Positions 33,743 to 45,278 of a DNA stretch of 64,000 nucleotides are shown here, one piece after another; positions within the stretch are counted from its first letter, which is position 1, and every line of letters starts with the position of its first letter. This DNA comes from Ctenosaura bakeri. Lineage: Eukaryota > Chordata > Lepidosauria > Squamata > Iguanidae. The notes below the pieces were generated by a model. It was not told the DNA's origin. It made no database searches and was given only the letters and a program-made list of their open reading frames with translations. The stretch lies in the NCBI GenBank assembly GCA_948474755.1, contig CAOLHI010001314.1, forward strand, positions 62,001 to 126,000, given 5' to 3'. Position numbers and translations under genes: made by a program.

Positions 33743-33942
33743 ACCATTTCCGTACTAGACTGTTACAGTGCTATTATTCCACTTTCAACATCCTATGGAA
33801 TCCTGGGTTTGCAGCTTAGGGAGGGGCCTTTAGAATTCTCAGCCAGAGAACTCTTTGGCCTCAGTAAACAACAAACCCAAGATTTCCACAGGATGTTCAA
33901 AGTGGAATAATAGCACTATAACAGTCTAGTGCGGAAATGGCC
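33743..33942. mobile_element. Fold-back MITE
   Basis: It has CCATTTCCGTACTAGACTG on the left and CAGTCTAGTGCGGAAATGGCC on the right, with a loop containing ATTCTCAGCCAGAGAACTCT. The left end has lost the first two G. Confidence 0.84.
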
Positions 33943-34461
33943 TAGCTCTTCCCAATAGGCTCAAGCAAATGCAGACTATTGCAGCCTCTCTCGGCTTGGA
34001 AGGATTTCCTCATTAATAACTTTTGCTATGGCGTCCAAACTCTTGTCTTTTGGACACACGCATCCCGGTTTTCATCTGGAGAGTAGGGGTTGGTGTAAGT
34101 GGCTCAGCAATGAAAGAGAACTTTGGCCAATGTGAAACAACCCTTCCTTCCATGAGCTGAGTATATGAGAAGAGGCCATACGGAATGCCCAAAACATGCA
34201 CTAAATATGTAGGTACTTTGGAAAATGGCAGCCAGATTTCTAACACAACTCTTCCATCTCAAATCACTAAAGTGGGCAAGCTCTGCAGCTTCCTCTCAAC
34301 CCTAGTCAGCATAGCTCGTGTTGAGGATCCGTAACAGTTACCAGCAAAAGGGATAAAATTATTCCAAATAAATTTAACAACCAGTGATCTTTGACTTCAG
34401 TGTTAAATCTTTTAACTCCTGATAGCTGATTCACAACATCTGATCGCTCCAACAACACCTG

Positions 34462-34549
34462 GGCCATTTCTACACTAGGCTGTTAGAGTGCTATTATTCC
34501 ACTTTCAACATCCTACGGAATCCTGGGGTTTGGAGTTTAGGGAGGGGCC
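34462..34549. mobile_element. Fold-back MITE, left half only
   Basis: It runs from GGCCATTTCTACACTAGG through ATTCCACTTTCAACATCCTA to TTTAGGGAGGGGCC. The right arm is missing. Confidence 0.78.
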
Positions 34550-34613
34550 TTCGAGGATGGCCGTGGAGGCCATAGCTTTCTAGCTTCTTTCGGAGTGCCC
34601 CTTATATTGCTAA

Positions 34614-35704
34614 GGCCATTTCCACACTATACTGTTATAGTGCTATTCTTCCACTTTCAACTTCCTATGGAATTCTGAGGTTTGCAGTCTGGGGAGGGGT
34701 GTTACCCTGTTCTCTGGGGGTCCCGGGAGGGGCGCCCAAATAATACAAACACAAGATGGGGAAATTAGCTGGAGCACTCTCTTAAGCTAGCGAGAGGCAG
34801 GGTAACTTAGCAGGGATCTTGCCACCCAGTGTCTACGGGGTCAGGTCAGCTAAGCAGTCGGACAATTTTTGAAACAGTAAAAGTGATATCTTTATTAAAG
34901 GACAAACAACAGTAAAGACACTCCAAACGCACAGCTAACTTAGAAATTAGGAATAAGAGTTTTCGGGGGAAATGGGTGATATGACACCTTTTCTCGTAGT
35001 CCTGAAGAAGCGGGAAGAAACTCAGTGTCGAGGCCGAGGGGAGCTCTCTGGACAAAACGACAGCAAGGCTGGATGGAACTCAGGAGCGATCTGAACGGGA
35101 TGAGAAGTCCGGACAGGGCGAGTGAGCGATCCGAGGTGCTCTCAGAATCGGGGAGTTTTTATAGGGTGGATTGTGCCTACAGGCCATGCCATACTCGGTG
35201 AGAACAATGTGAGTTTGGAGCGGGACAAAGCTTTGGGAAAGGTCAATTTTAACATGATCGGCTTAGCACAGGTTTGACAATAGTGTAGCCAGTATGCAAA
35301 TGGCTTAGCATTGTAAGGGTGTCGGCTTGAGGCTGAGCGTCTTTGTGTAGAGTCATGCTTAAGCAATGGGTCTCTGCAAGAGAGGTCCCTGAAGCAACGG
35401 AGTGGCGTTAATCTGCCTGCCTAAGTGGAAGTTGGAATGCCCAGCACTTACCGGCCACGCCTGTGTACGGGCCTGTCCGGTGGCCTCGCAAACACATGGA
35501 GTGGGATGGCGAGAAAGGCCAAATGATTTGATATCAAAAGGAGATATCTAGTGCTATCACCGAGTAGGCCTGAACCATAGTACAAGGGCCTTTAGAATTC
35601 TCAGCCACAGAGCTTTTTGGACTCGGGAAACTACAAACCCCAGAATTCCACAGGAGGTTGAAAGTGGAATAATAGCACTATATCAGTACAGTGCAGAAAT
35701 GGCC
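34614..35704. mobile_element. Fold-back MITE split by a solo LTR
   Basis: The left arm is 34614-34699 and the right arm 35585-35704, flanked by TAA on both sides (34611-34613, 35705-35707). The LTR at 34700-35584 sits between the arms, so the MITE is older than the LTR. Confidence 0.85.
34700..35584 (-). repeat. Solo LTR of an endogenous retrovirus-like family, copy A
   Basis: The ends TGTTAC and (G)TACA fit TG...CA. Two other copies are at 42658-44236 and 60616-62113. Orientation is set by a TATAAAAA on the minus strand at 35156-35163 and an AATAAA at 34891-34896, about 265 bp apart, consistent with U3, R and U5. The apparent 4-bp duplication is GGGG/AGGG with one mismatch. No gag, pol or env lies beside it, so it is a recombined solo LTR. 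Confidence 0.8.
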
Positions 35705-36460
35705 TAACTCTCCCTCCCCCTGAACTACAGTTCTTTCAGTGACGGATTGGTTTTCAATACTATCTAACCTACAATCAAAATTACAATCAAAGCAACAGAA
35801 CAAAGAAAAAAGAGAAGAAGAGAAAGAGAAAGACCTAGAACTAAAACACAGTAGGGCTCTGCTCCCCCCAGTCCAGACTGTAATGACAAGAACAATTTAA
35901 AAAGGGCAGGGGAAATTATTCCATCATTACAGATCCAGCTACATAATCTTACTAAAATTACTAATAACCATAACCACAGATTTTTAAATCAGGAGATTTC
36001 TCATTGATCCAAAAAATCCATAAATGTTTTCCAGTCTTTCAAAACAAACAATAATCTTCGGTTGGCTTATCCTTCAAAACCCACATTAACTGGACAATTT
36101 GGGCCCACTCAGCAATCTATTCCTCCATCATCAGTGCTTTCATCTGTTTCCAAGTTTGAGTGAATGATCATTCTTGCTGCTGCTGTTGACATGTATTAAA
36201 GAACCCTGAACCCCAGGTCTGAAGGAGCAGTGAGAACAGAAGGACAGAGGATTAAATCAGAATGCTTTGTATTTCAAGGGAGTGCACTAAAGCTCCTTAC
36301 CAGAGAATTCTAAGCTACAAATCCCAGGATTCTCCAGGATGGAATCATATTTAACGTGGTATCAAACTAACAGTGGAGTGTAGACATACCCCGTATGTGT
36401 GGTAACTGATTTTCTTGGAAGCTCAGAAGATGAAGCTTGGTAAAGTTTGGCATACTGTAA
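35705..36460. other. Unassigned, with one degenerate MITE trace
   Basis: Mostly unassigned. Around 36290-36385, GCTACAAATCCCAGGATTCT and TGGAATCATATTTAACGTGG look like a diverged half of the fold-back MITE. Confidence 0.35.
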
Positions 36461-36976
36461 GAGCCTTTTCGCACGGGCTTTCTGTCGAGCGAGAGCCCCC
36501 TGAGCCTCGCGGGAGTGGGAGCGTCGCTCTGCACGATGCACTCCCACTTCCGCCGCTCTCACGGGGCTGACGCTGCGCGAGCGTGGGTTTTTTGATTTTC
36601 GCCTCAAAGCAAAAATCACCCGCTCTCGCGCAACGCTCCTAGCGCCTGCGCGCACTTACCTCCTGTGTGGAGCATCGGGGAAGCGGCCGGGTCGCGCTTC
36701 CTTCCCTCCGTCCCTGCGGAAGGAAGGGGCGGGGTGGGGCGCTAGCGCGACGGACGCGACAGCCTCCTGCTTCACGTGGGGGGCGGACGCAACAGCCTCC
36801 TGCTTCGCACGGGGGGGGCGGACGCGCGAGCCGCCTCCTCCTCCGGGAGGCTGCCGCTCCCCCTCCTTCCTTCACCTGCAGAAGGAAGGAGGGGGAGGCG
36901 GCAGCCTCCCGGAGAAGGCTTCTCGCGTGAGCCGCTCTCCCCCGCTCCTGCGAGAAGCCTCAATGCGAAAAGGGCC
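36461..36976. mobile_element. CpG-rich MITE, copy 2
   Basis: The ends GAGCCTTTTCGCAC and TGCGAAAAGGGCC are flanked by TAA on both sides (36458-36460, 36977-36979). It is inverted relative to 12510-13110: the motif GATTTTCGC lies near 36594 and the CTTCCTTCCG-type blocks near 36700. A near-perfect hairpin centred around 36875 pairs GGAGGCTGCCGC with its inverse. No protein-coding role is apparent. Confidence 0.8.
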
Positions 36977-36979
36977 TAA

Positions 36980-37750
36980 GAAATTGCTGATAAGACTCAT
37001 AAAACAATTTAACACAGGATCGGCTGAAGCATCAGGTGTTTATTTAAAAATAATACGGTTCTGCAGAGCCGGGTACCTCCTTAGAGAGAAGGACCCCCCC
37101 ACGAAACAGCACACATTATGTCCCGGCTCAAGTTCCCCTCCCCTTGGACAGGACCCAAAAGTTACAGCTGCCCCTTTACTAAACAGTGCCAACTTTCTGT
37201 TATCAACTTAGTTTTACTCCTTAGAGCCTTGTCCTTCAGACTTGTGGGTGCCTCCCAAGATGGGAGGACACCTCATCTGTATCCGTCTGGTTCCTCGCTC
37301 CTGGAGATTCAAGGCCCTGGGAAGCCCTCTCTCTGCTCAGCTGCCAGTTCTAAAAATCTGTTTATTTAAAAAGCATGTTAACCCTTTCACAAAATAATAG
37401 GCTTTTCACCTCAATGAGGGCTTTACTGACACCTCTATCTCAAATCTCCCTTCTTAGGCTTATTGTGTTACTGGAGCTTAAATATAAAATATACCAAAAT
37501 ATATGTGTAAGCATATCTAAAATGTGTCATACTTGTAAGCTAATACATATACGTTACTAATACTGCAGAAACCAAAATATATTTTATTTCTCTCAATACC
37601 AACAGTCTAGGTGTGAGGTCAACTAAAGAAAGCAGTCAAGCCATTTTGGTATTGTTGCATCGGAGCTGAAAATGCTGAATTAGCAAGTAAATATAACTGA
37701 TGGCTGGCAATTAAACAGGTGGGACCATTTTTCAGGCTTTCTACGTCCAT
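36980..37750. other. Unassigned intergenic stretch
   Basis: The stretch is AT-rich after 37350. No gene or repeat that I can name. Confidence 0.35.
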
Positions 37751-37910
37751 GGCCATTTCTGTACTGCACTGTTATAGTGCCATTATTCCACTTTCAATGT
37801 CCCATGGAAGCCAGGGGTTTGAGGCCCCTCCCTAAACTGCAAACCCCAGGATTCCATGGGATGTTGAAAGTGGAATCATAGCACTATAACAGTGCAGTGT
37901 GGAAAGGTCC
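37751..37910. mobile_element. Fold-back MITE
   Basis: GGCCATTTCTGTACTGCAC on the left and GTGCAGTGTGGAAAGGTCC on the right. The shared CTGCAC variant appears in both arms. Confidence 0.86.
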
Positions 37911-38706
37911 CAAGATTCTAAGCAGTTCTAGGAAGAATTTTGAAAAGCAATACATCCCTGGAGGGAGGGAGCTATTATGAGGAAAAGAAGATGTCTGCCT
38001 CCTGTAGCAGATCTTCCTTGCTCTGTGTGAATTCATCTTGAGATGGGTGCCAGTTAGATTTTCCGCTTTGGGCCCCGAAACAACCTGGTGAGTCAGTCTG
38101 AGAGCAGGTTTTTTTTTCTTCTTCTTCTTTCAATGTCTAGCAGCCCAATAGAAGCCATTGCATAGCACCGATAGTTTCTTGCAAATGTGGGCTACGATTT
38201 TCTTTCAGTGGTCACAATACTACACAGTGCTGTCTTGCAGCTTCTGAAATGAACAGGAAGGAAGATGAACTGCGACCCACAGCACAGGAAGAGGTGAGTA
38301 GCAAAATGTTAAAACAGTGAAGAGGAAAGCAATTGACTGGAACAGCATCAGCAATGAAGTGAAGACAAGGAAATCTGTTGCTGTCTGTGTGGTTCACGTC
38401 TTCTTGCTTCCTTGGACTGAGAACATTTGAGTGAGACTTTTGTAAGTTGCTTACAAAGTACTTGTGGAAGCCTTACTTTTTTTCTTTGAAGCTTGGACCA
38501 TCTGGATCACTCCATTCAAGACATCCCAGTTCTGCAAAACAGCTTTAGGAGTGGAGGAGGAAGAAATCATTTTCTGACACTGAAGGCACAGCTCTAAATG
38601 TAAGATCCACTCAGCAGAGAACTTCGGAGAGGCCGCAAAGTGGATTTGTGGAGAAGGTAGGAAGCCATGTGTGTTATGTGTCTTCAGTGCATTTCTCGGG
38701 TTGTTT
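37911..38706. other. Unassigned intergenic stretch
   Basis: No supported gene or repeat seen. Confidence 0.35.
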
Positions 38707-38862
38707 CTCACCCTAAGGTGAACCTAGTATGGGGTTTTCTTGGCAAGATTTGCTCAGAGGGGGTTTGCCCATGCCCTCCTCTGAAGCTGAGAGGATGTGA
38801 CTTGGCCAAGGTCACCAAGTGGGTCTCCATGGCCAAGTGAGGATTTGTATTCTGGTCTCTCC
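38707..38862 (-). repeat. tRNA-derived SINE, partial
   Basis: The reverse complement has CACTTGGTGACCTTGGCCAA then GAGGAGGGCATGGGCAAACC and CAAATCTTGCCAAGAAAACC. Confidence 0.7.
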
Positions 38863-38864
38863 TA

Positions 38865-39066
38865 GGCCATTTCTGCACTACACTGTTATAGTGCTATTAT
38901 TCCACTTTCAGCATCCTGTGGAATTCTGGGGTTTGTAGTTTGCTGAGGCCAAAGAGCTCTCTGGCTGAGAATTCTAAAGACCCCTCTCTAAACTGCAAAC
39001 CCCAGGATTCCATAGGATGTTGAAAGTGGAATCATCGCACTAGAACAGGCTAATGCAGAAATGGCC
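38865..39066. mobile_element. Fold-back MITE with CTA duplication
   Basis: GGCCATTTCTGCACTACACT ... CTAATGCAGAAATGGCC, flanked by CTA (38862-38864, and 39067-39069). The loop carries the inverted GAGCTCTCTGGCTGAGAATT segment. Confidence 0.87.
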
Positions 39067-39529
39067 CTAGTCCAGTTCAGCACTCAAGCCATGACTTCAA
39101 GGCAGTTCTCATAGAGGATTAATATTCATGCAGGAAATATTTGTTTTTTAATGGGGAAAAGAAAGAAAATGCCTTCCCTGATGGTAGGTTAGGCAGCTGT
39201 GGAAGAGGACAATGCTTGTCTGCTTTTGAACGTGGTGTGGAAGGGGACAAGCAAGGGCCTAAAATAGTTATCTAACCACTTCTGCACAGCTGCAGAGTAG
39301 GGGACTCATCTTTCTTTGCCTCTATCAGCAGATTTCCTTGGTGCGTCACAATTCTAATTCAAGGCCATACTTATACAGAGTCAGTTACTGATCCATTAAG
39401 GTCACTCTTGTCTGCACTCCATCCTTGGCGTCACAGCCTACCACATGCATTATCCCTGACTGACTGGTGCAGCCACAGATGTGGTGGTTGGGGATGGTGA
39501 AAGTTAAAATCCAACTCATCTGGATAGTG

Positions 39530-39700
39530 TCAGTTTGGGGAAAGGTGCTCTATCTTAGCTGGTAGAGGTTCTCCAGGACTCCAGGCACAAAGGGGACCTT
39601 TCAATCCTAGCTATAGAAATGCAGCTGACTAAAACTGGAACTTTTTCATGCAATGCAAGTGCTCTGCCACTCAAGCTCCACCTTCAGTAAGAAAGGAACT
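39530..39700 (-). repeat. tRNA-derived SINE (GCTCAGTGG type)
   Basis: The reverse complement begins GGTGGAGCTTGAGTGGCAGA then GCACTTGCATTGCATGAA. It continues with TTGAAAGGTCCCCTTTGTGC and TGGAGTCCTGGAGAACCTCT. Same family as 11955-12210. Confidence 0.6.
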
Positions 39701-39709
39701 AAGATCATA

Positions 39710-40085
39710 CAGTCGAGCCTCAACGTTGGCGGGTTTCACTTTTGAGGATTTGATTATTCACGGATTATTTGCTGTCAGCTCTGCTGCCTCCCTATGCCTT
39801 TTTTAATAGGAAGCCTCGTGAGACTGAGAAACTGCGAACAAGGCTGGTGAGTCCCTATTAAAAGTGGTGTTGGGGAGCAGTGGAGGTGAAAGTAAGTCCC
39901 ACCAGCCCCCCACTTCTGCCTTGGGAAGGAACCTTGATGCCTCAAAGGAATCCATGGTGGATTGAATAGGGTGATCATACTTTTTTGTGTGTTAAATATG
40001 GTTTGGGGGGCTAGAGTCATTCACAGTTTTTCCACTTTCACAGGGTCCTGTGCCCTTAACCTTAGTGAATGTGGAGGGACGACTG
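39710..40085. mobile_element. Tigger/pogo-like MITE, copy 2
   Basis: Ends CAGTCGAGCCTCAACGTTG and GAATGTGGAGGGACGACTG with TA on both sides. The interior is similar to 9726-10111, in the same orientation. Confidence 0.72.
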
Positions 40086-40309
40086 TATTTATGCATGTAT
40101 CGTTGTGCCATTTCATTTACATCCTATCCTTATTTAATGGAGTTCAAGTCAGTACTGTGTTTGACATTCCTAGGCCGAGTTCTTTTACCAATGCATTGCC
40201 CAGACCTTTGCAAAATGACTTAGTTTTTGCATGCTGTGCCGTGACACCACTTCCTGCCTTTGCTACTTTTGTGGGGGAAGGTGGGTGCATTATAAACCCG
40301 TGTGCAAAT

Positions 40310-40510
40310 TTTGCCTCCTTGTTGTTGTGTGCCTTCAATCTTTTCCAACTTATGGCAATGCTAAGGTGAACCTATCATGGGGTTTTGAGGGGCTGAGAGT
40401 GTGTCACACACCCAAGGTCACCCAGTGGGTTTCCATGGCTGAGCGGGGCATTGAACGCTGATCTCCAGGGCTGGAGTACAATGCTCAAACCACTACTCCA
40501 TTCTGGCTTT
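40310..40510 (-). repeat. tRNA-derived SINE, near full length
   Basis: On the minus strand: head GGAGTAGTGGTTTGAGCATT, B-box-like GATCAGCGTTCAATGCC, then AACCCACTGGGTGACCTTGG, CCCCATGATAGGTTCACC and tail GAAGGCACACAACAACAAGG. Confidence 0.78.
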
Positions 40511-40540
40511 CCATATCCCTCCTAATCCTATCTAATTTAA

Positions 40541-40662
40541 GGCCATTTCCACACTAGACTGTTATAGCGCTACGATTCCACCTTCAACCTGCAAACCCCA
40601 GGATTCCATAGGAGGTTGAAAGTGGAATCGTAGCACTATAACAGTCTAGTGCGGAAAAAACA
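40541..40662. mobile_element. Fold-back MITE, short
   Basis: GGCCATTTCCACACTAGACT on the left and AGTCTAGTGCGGAAAA on the right with TAA on both sides. The central part is deleted. Both arms share a C in GCTACGATTCC. Confidence 0.82.
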
Positions 40663-42309
40663 TAAGTTCAGGAGGTTAGTTAGATCTTTGTTCTCTAACA
40701 CTTATTAAGAAGCAAGGCCCACTGAACTCAATGGGACTTACATCTAAGCAAAAATACATATGACTGTTGTACTGTTAAATTTACCAAAATAGATGTTAAT
40801 GAAACTCTATCAACAACCTTTTATTAGTTCTGGCTTTGCACTTTTTAACCAGAACCAGGGAAGGCAGAAGCGGGTTTGCTCCTTACTAAGCAACTCCATG
40901 CCCTCCAACACTTCACAAATGAAAACCAGGACATACGTGGCCAAGCAGCATCAGAGTGTGGTCAAGATGGCAAAAAATATTAAGGACGAAGAAGGAACAA
41001 ACTAGGAGAGGCTGTCGGTGTTTACTTTTGCCTAAGGCTACTGGGAAGGCATAATGGGTAGGCTTCTGGGGGAGACAGTGTAATGTAGTGGTTTGAGCAT
41101 TGGACTATAATGCTGCAAAGCAGGCTTTGACCTTCCAAAGTCTCCCGGGAGTGGGGAGTAACATGACCCGTTAGCCTTCCACTGTTGCCTACTCCTCCCA
41201 CCAAAGGTTTTAATAGCAATAACTAGCACTCTGCATTGGCCTGGGAACAGACTGAGTATCTAACACTATAAACATAATTCACAGTTCTTAATCCGCCTGC
41301 CGCCTTCTGTATTAACTGCATTTTTGAACAACCATTCAAGGTAGTCTGTTCTAGAATGTGAGAATAGGTCTCCCAAGGAAAACCACCGGTGATCGGCTTA
41401 GGGTTGAAAAGACGATAAAGTCTGATAAAGTTGAAGGCCCTGGGAAAAAAAGGAAGACTACATTTACAGATGAATAGACTCGATAAAGGAAGCCGCAGTG
41501 CTTAACCAGCAAGTTGTGAGCAGGGCTGTTGATGGTTGGGGATCTTGGAGAGGTCTCGTTCACTGGGTTACCATAAGATGAAGCTGATTTGGCAGTGAAT
41601 AACAGCAGCACATTTTCTACCAATGGCACTGTCGCATGCTCCTGTGAGGCGAGAGGCTGTGCTGATGGTAACGCTGCTCCTGGTTGTCAGGGTAGCACGA
41701 GGTAGCTCCTCCGAGCATGTGCAGAGTGCTGACAGGGCAGCGACGTCCAGCTGCAACCAAGCAGCTCCAGGCAGGTGAAAAAAGTTCCGTAGACTGAAAG
41801 TGATAAGACTCAGGTCTATTTATTTAGCAAAGCACACTGAGATTAAAGTTAGGGCTTCTGGAAGTATACCAAGAAGCAATAAACAAGAGAGCAACATAAA
41901 TCAGCATGGAAAAACAGACCAGCAACATGTCTGGATACATCCCATAAATTCGCCCTTACAGCAAGCATGACTACCAGGAATAGACCTCAATGGTGAATTG
42001 AGCCTTTTGAAGGGCTTAACCACCTCTTAGATCTAATGAGGTGACCCAATTACATTGACAGCACACAACCTTCTCATGTTGGTGTTTAGTGACAAGGCAA
42101 GACCTTCTGAGGCTGGCTAGCCAAAACATTCCTTGCAGCTGCACTCAAGGCCACATCACCTCATTCCTGCTGTCCGTTTAGGAAAACCTTTCCATGCTCA
42201 CATTGAATGCCTTGGCACTGGTAGGGTCTCCCATGTCAGACAGGCTTTTGCTGAGGCACCAGATTAAATATGCCACACAGCTACTAGGCAGCAGCAGTGG
42301 TGGGGGGTG
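40663..42309. other. Unassigned intergenic stretch
   Basis: A SINE head remnant lies at 41072-41115 (GTAATGTAGTGGTTTGAGCA). Otherwise nothing recognised. Confidence 0.35.
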
Positions 42310-42657
42310 ACACTAGTAGAGGCACCATAAACCCCTTCTGAATGTCTTTTGTGACAAAAACCCTATAGTGAGACAACCCAAAAGGAAACAAGAGATAGTG
42401 CCAGAAGATGACACTACCAGGTCTGACAGCACTCAACAAGCTACTGGGGCACAGCAAGGATAACTACAACTAGCGCTGTGGCTAAAGACCCAACTGGACA
42501 CAAGCCGAAAGGATGTCCAGCTGTTGACTTGCTCAATGGTGAAAGGAAAGTCCAAAGCTAAACAACACATATTACGGGAACATGAAATGTGAAAAGCATG
42601 AATCAGGGGCAACTAGACATAGTAAAACAAGAAGTGGAATGAGGAAGGAAGAGGCAC
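42310..42657 (+). mobile_element. BovB (RTE) LINE, 5' part
   Basis: It contains the BovB leader-like segment (ACTACCAGGTCTGACAGCAC) and the start of the endonuclease domain in diverged form: an open stretch resembling NVKSMNQGQLDIVKQEVE. It is broken by stops. The RT part resumes at 44242 after an LTR insertion; about 1 kb of BovB coding sequence is missing between them. Confidence 0.75.
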
Positions 42658-44236
42658 TGTTACCCTGTTCTATCGGGCCCCCAGGAGGGGTGCCCAAATA
42701 ACCAAGCTGTCAGGACCCTGGCACTCCAGGACTCAAGCTCTGAGTCTGAACCAGAGGACTTCAAAGCCATGGAGCCTGCTGCACCAGCAGAGCCCACCCC
42801 AGAGGCTGCCATGGAACCTGCTGCACAGCCCACCCCAGAGGCTGCCCTGGACACAGAGCCCTTGGCCCCAGTAGCCCCAGCAATGGAGCCAGGGGCTGCC
42901 GTAGACCCAGAGATTCAAGAGCAGGTGCCTGCTTACCAGCAGCTTCGGGAGCAAAAGAGTGTTCTTAGAAGGTCAGAGTGTTTAAATAGGAAACACCAAG
43001 CAATCAAGCTCCAGCTGAGGTAGCACCTGGGTGAGGGCCTGCTTAATAAAAGCACTCACTCAGCCTTGGGTCTTTGTTGGCTCACAACTGTCCATTTTGG
43101 GTATGCCTGCTGGGCTACTGGGGCCCTTGCCTTGCTTCCTGGAACGCTGCCTGACCAGCTGAGGAACAAGCTCTGTGGTACGTGGACTCTGTTGGCTGTT
43201 TTGCCTGGCTGTGCAGTAACAGCCAGGGGTATCTTTGCTGCAAAAGTCTCTTTAATTTACTGCTGCCTTACTTACCTACTGCTGAAGTAAAGCCCTTTGA
43301 TTTATTGCCTGTCTGCCTTATCTGTGAAAAGACCTATTAGCTGGCTCTTGGCTGCCTGCCACGCCTTGGCACGGACACAAGCAAAAACACAAGATGGGGA
43401 AATTAATTGGAGCACTCTCTCAAGCTAGTGAGAGGCAGGGTAACTTAGCAGGGATCTTGTAACGCAATGTCTACGGGGTCAGGTCAGAGAAGCCGTCAGA
43501 CAGGTTTTAAAACAGTAAAAATGATATCTTTATTAAGGGACAAATGGCAAATAGGACAACACAAGCACACAGCTAACTGGAAATTGGAAATGAGAGTTTT
43601 TGGGGGAAATGGGTGATACAACACCTTTTCTCGTAGTCCTGAAGAGATTGGAGGTTGCAGGGAGGAAAGCTCAGCGTGGTTTGCTGGGGGAGCTTGTCAG
43701 AACAAAACAGCAGCCAGACAGGATAGAAGTCCAGAGCGATCCGAATGGGACGAGAGGTCCGGATGGGGCGAGCGAGCAATCCGAGGTGGGCTTGGACTCG
43801 GGGAGTTTTTATAGGGTGGATTGTGCCTACAGGCCATGCCATACTCGGTGAGAACAATGTGAGTTTGGAGCGGGACAAAGCGTTGGGAAAGGTCAAGTTT
43901 TACATGATCAGCTTAGCGCAGTTTTGACAATAGTGTAGCCAGTATGCAAATGGCTTAGCGTTGTAAGGGTGTCGTCTCGAGGCCAAGCGTCTTTGTGTCG
44001 AGTCGCGCTTAAGCAATGGGTGTCTGCAAGAGAGGTCCCTGAAGCAACGGAGTGGCGTTAATCTGCCTGCCTAAGTGGGAGTTGGAATGCCCAGCACTTG
44101 CCGGCCGCACCTGTGTACGTGCTTGTCTGGTGGCCTTGCAAACATGTGGAGCGGGGTGGCAGAGAAAGGCCAGATGATTTGATATCGAAAGGAGATATCT
44201 AGTGCTATCACTGGGTAGGCCTGAACCATAGTAACA
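42658..44236 (-). repeat. Solo LTR copy B, interrupted by a second LTR
   Basis: Same family as 34700-35584. Ends TGTTACCCTG and ATAGTAACA. Minus-strand TATAAAAA is at 43806-43813 and AATAAA at 43529-43534. Flanks GCAC/GCAT suggest a 4-bp duplication with one change. A 670-bp LTR of another family is inserted at 42708-43377. Confidence 0.82.
42708..43377 (+). repeat. Solo LTR of a second family, nested
   Basis: Ends TGTCAGGACC and GGCACGGACA with an exact 5-bp duplication CAAGC (42703-42707, 43378-43382). An AATAAA lies at 43045-43050. Inside is a small minisatellite of two GAACCTGCTGCAC...CCCACCCCAGAGGCTGCC units (about 42768-42850), giving a proline/alanine-rich open frame of 84 codons that I do not consider a gene. 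Confidence 0.82.
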
Positions 44237-44241
44237 GCATG

Positions 44242-44882
44242 AGGGATCATACTGCAAACATATGTTGCACTAAAAAAACTCAGAAGAAAATCAGCTTGTG
44301 CTTTAGAGATTATACCAAAGCCTTTGAATGAGTGCCTCATGAAAAATTATCAATTGCTCTTAAAGACAAATGTCTTGCACGACATTTGATTGTTCCATGC
44401 AAAACCTGTACTCAGGGCAGGAGGCTACCAACAAGACAGAATACGGAAAAAACTGAATGGTTTCCAATAGGCAAGAGGGTCAGACTGTCATATCATCTGT
44501 TTAATTTGTATGCTGAATGTATAAGAAAGCAGGGTTAGATTTGGAGGAAGAAGGCATGAGAACTGGAGGAAAGAACATGAACAATTGAAGATATGCAGAT
44601 GATGCCATACCACCGCAGAAAATAGCAAAAACTTGGAACAATTACCGATGAAAGTCAAGAAAGAAAGTGCAAAAGCAGGTTTACAGTTGAACATTAAGAA
44701 AATAAAGAAAATTACTCCAAAAGAGTTACATAGCTTTAAAGGAGACGATGAAGACATTGGAATAATTAAAGATTTCACTGAGTCATCAGAATGGAAATTG
44801 CAGTTAAGAAATCAGAGGGAGATTAGGACTTGGAAGGGTAGCGATGAAGAAACTAGAAAAGACTCTGAAGTGCTAAAGATAT
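44242..44882 (+). mobile_element. BovB LINE, RT-region fragment
   Basis: Broken frames encode BovB-like RT pieces: a DYTKAF motif, HEKLSIALKDKCLARHLI, TEWFPIGKRVR, FNLYAECIRK and LEQLPMKVKKESAKAGLQ. The polymerase motif region (YADDA) reads around 44597-44611. Multiple stops and shifts make it an old remnant. Confidence 0.82.
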
Positions 44883-45066
44883 ATTAGAGCTGTCCGGCAG
44901 TGGAATCTGCTGCCTCAGTGGAGTGTGGGGGAGTCTCCTTCTTTGGAGGTTTTTAAGCAGAGGCTGGATGGCCATCTGTCGAGAGTGCTTTGATATGGGT
45001 TCCTGAATGGCAGGGGTTGGACTGGATGGCCTCTGGGGTCTCTTCCAACTCTAGGATTCTATTATT
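44883..45066 (+). mobile_element. CR1 3'-end insertion inside BovB
   Basis: It encodes AVESAASVECG-like CR1 C-terminal residues (GTCCGGCAGTGGAATCTGCT) and ends with GGTTGGACTGGATGGCCTCT and TCTAGGATTCTATTATT, the CR1 3' signature. BovB resumes directly after, so the CR1 is younger. Confidence 0.82.
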
Positions 45067-45148
45067 GAATATTAAAGTTAGGATGGCCCATGGTATTATA
45101 TTTCCAATTTCTATGTATGGTTGTGAAAGCTGGACAGTGAAGAAAGCT
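45067..45148 (+). mobile_element. BovB LINE, downstream fragment
   Basis: It encodes KVRMAHGIIFPISMYGCES followed by WTVKKADR, a conserved BovB block. Confidence 0.85.
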
Positions 45149-45278
45149 GATAGGAATACAATCTCCACCACCTTGTCTTCCTCCCTCTGAGCTCTGCCCA
45201 GGCATCGCTGTTGCTCTCCTATCACCAACCGATGTGGGAGTATCATGAAGTAGGCTGGAGTAGCAACAGCAATACCAG

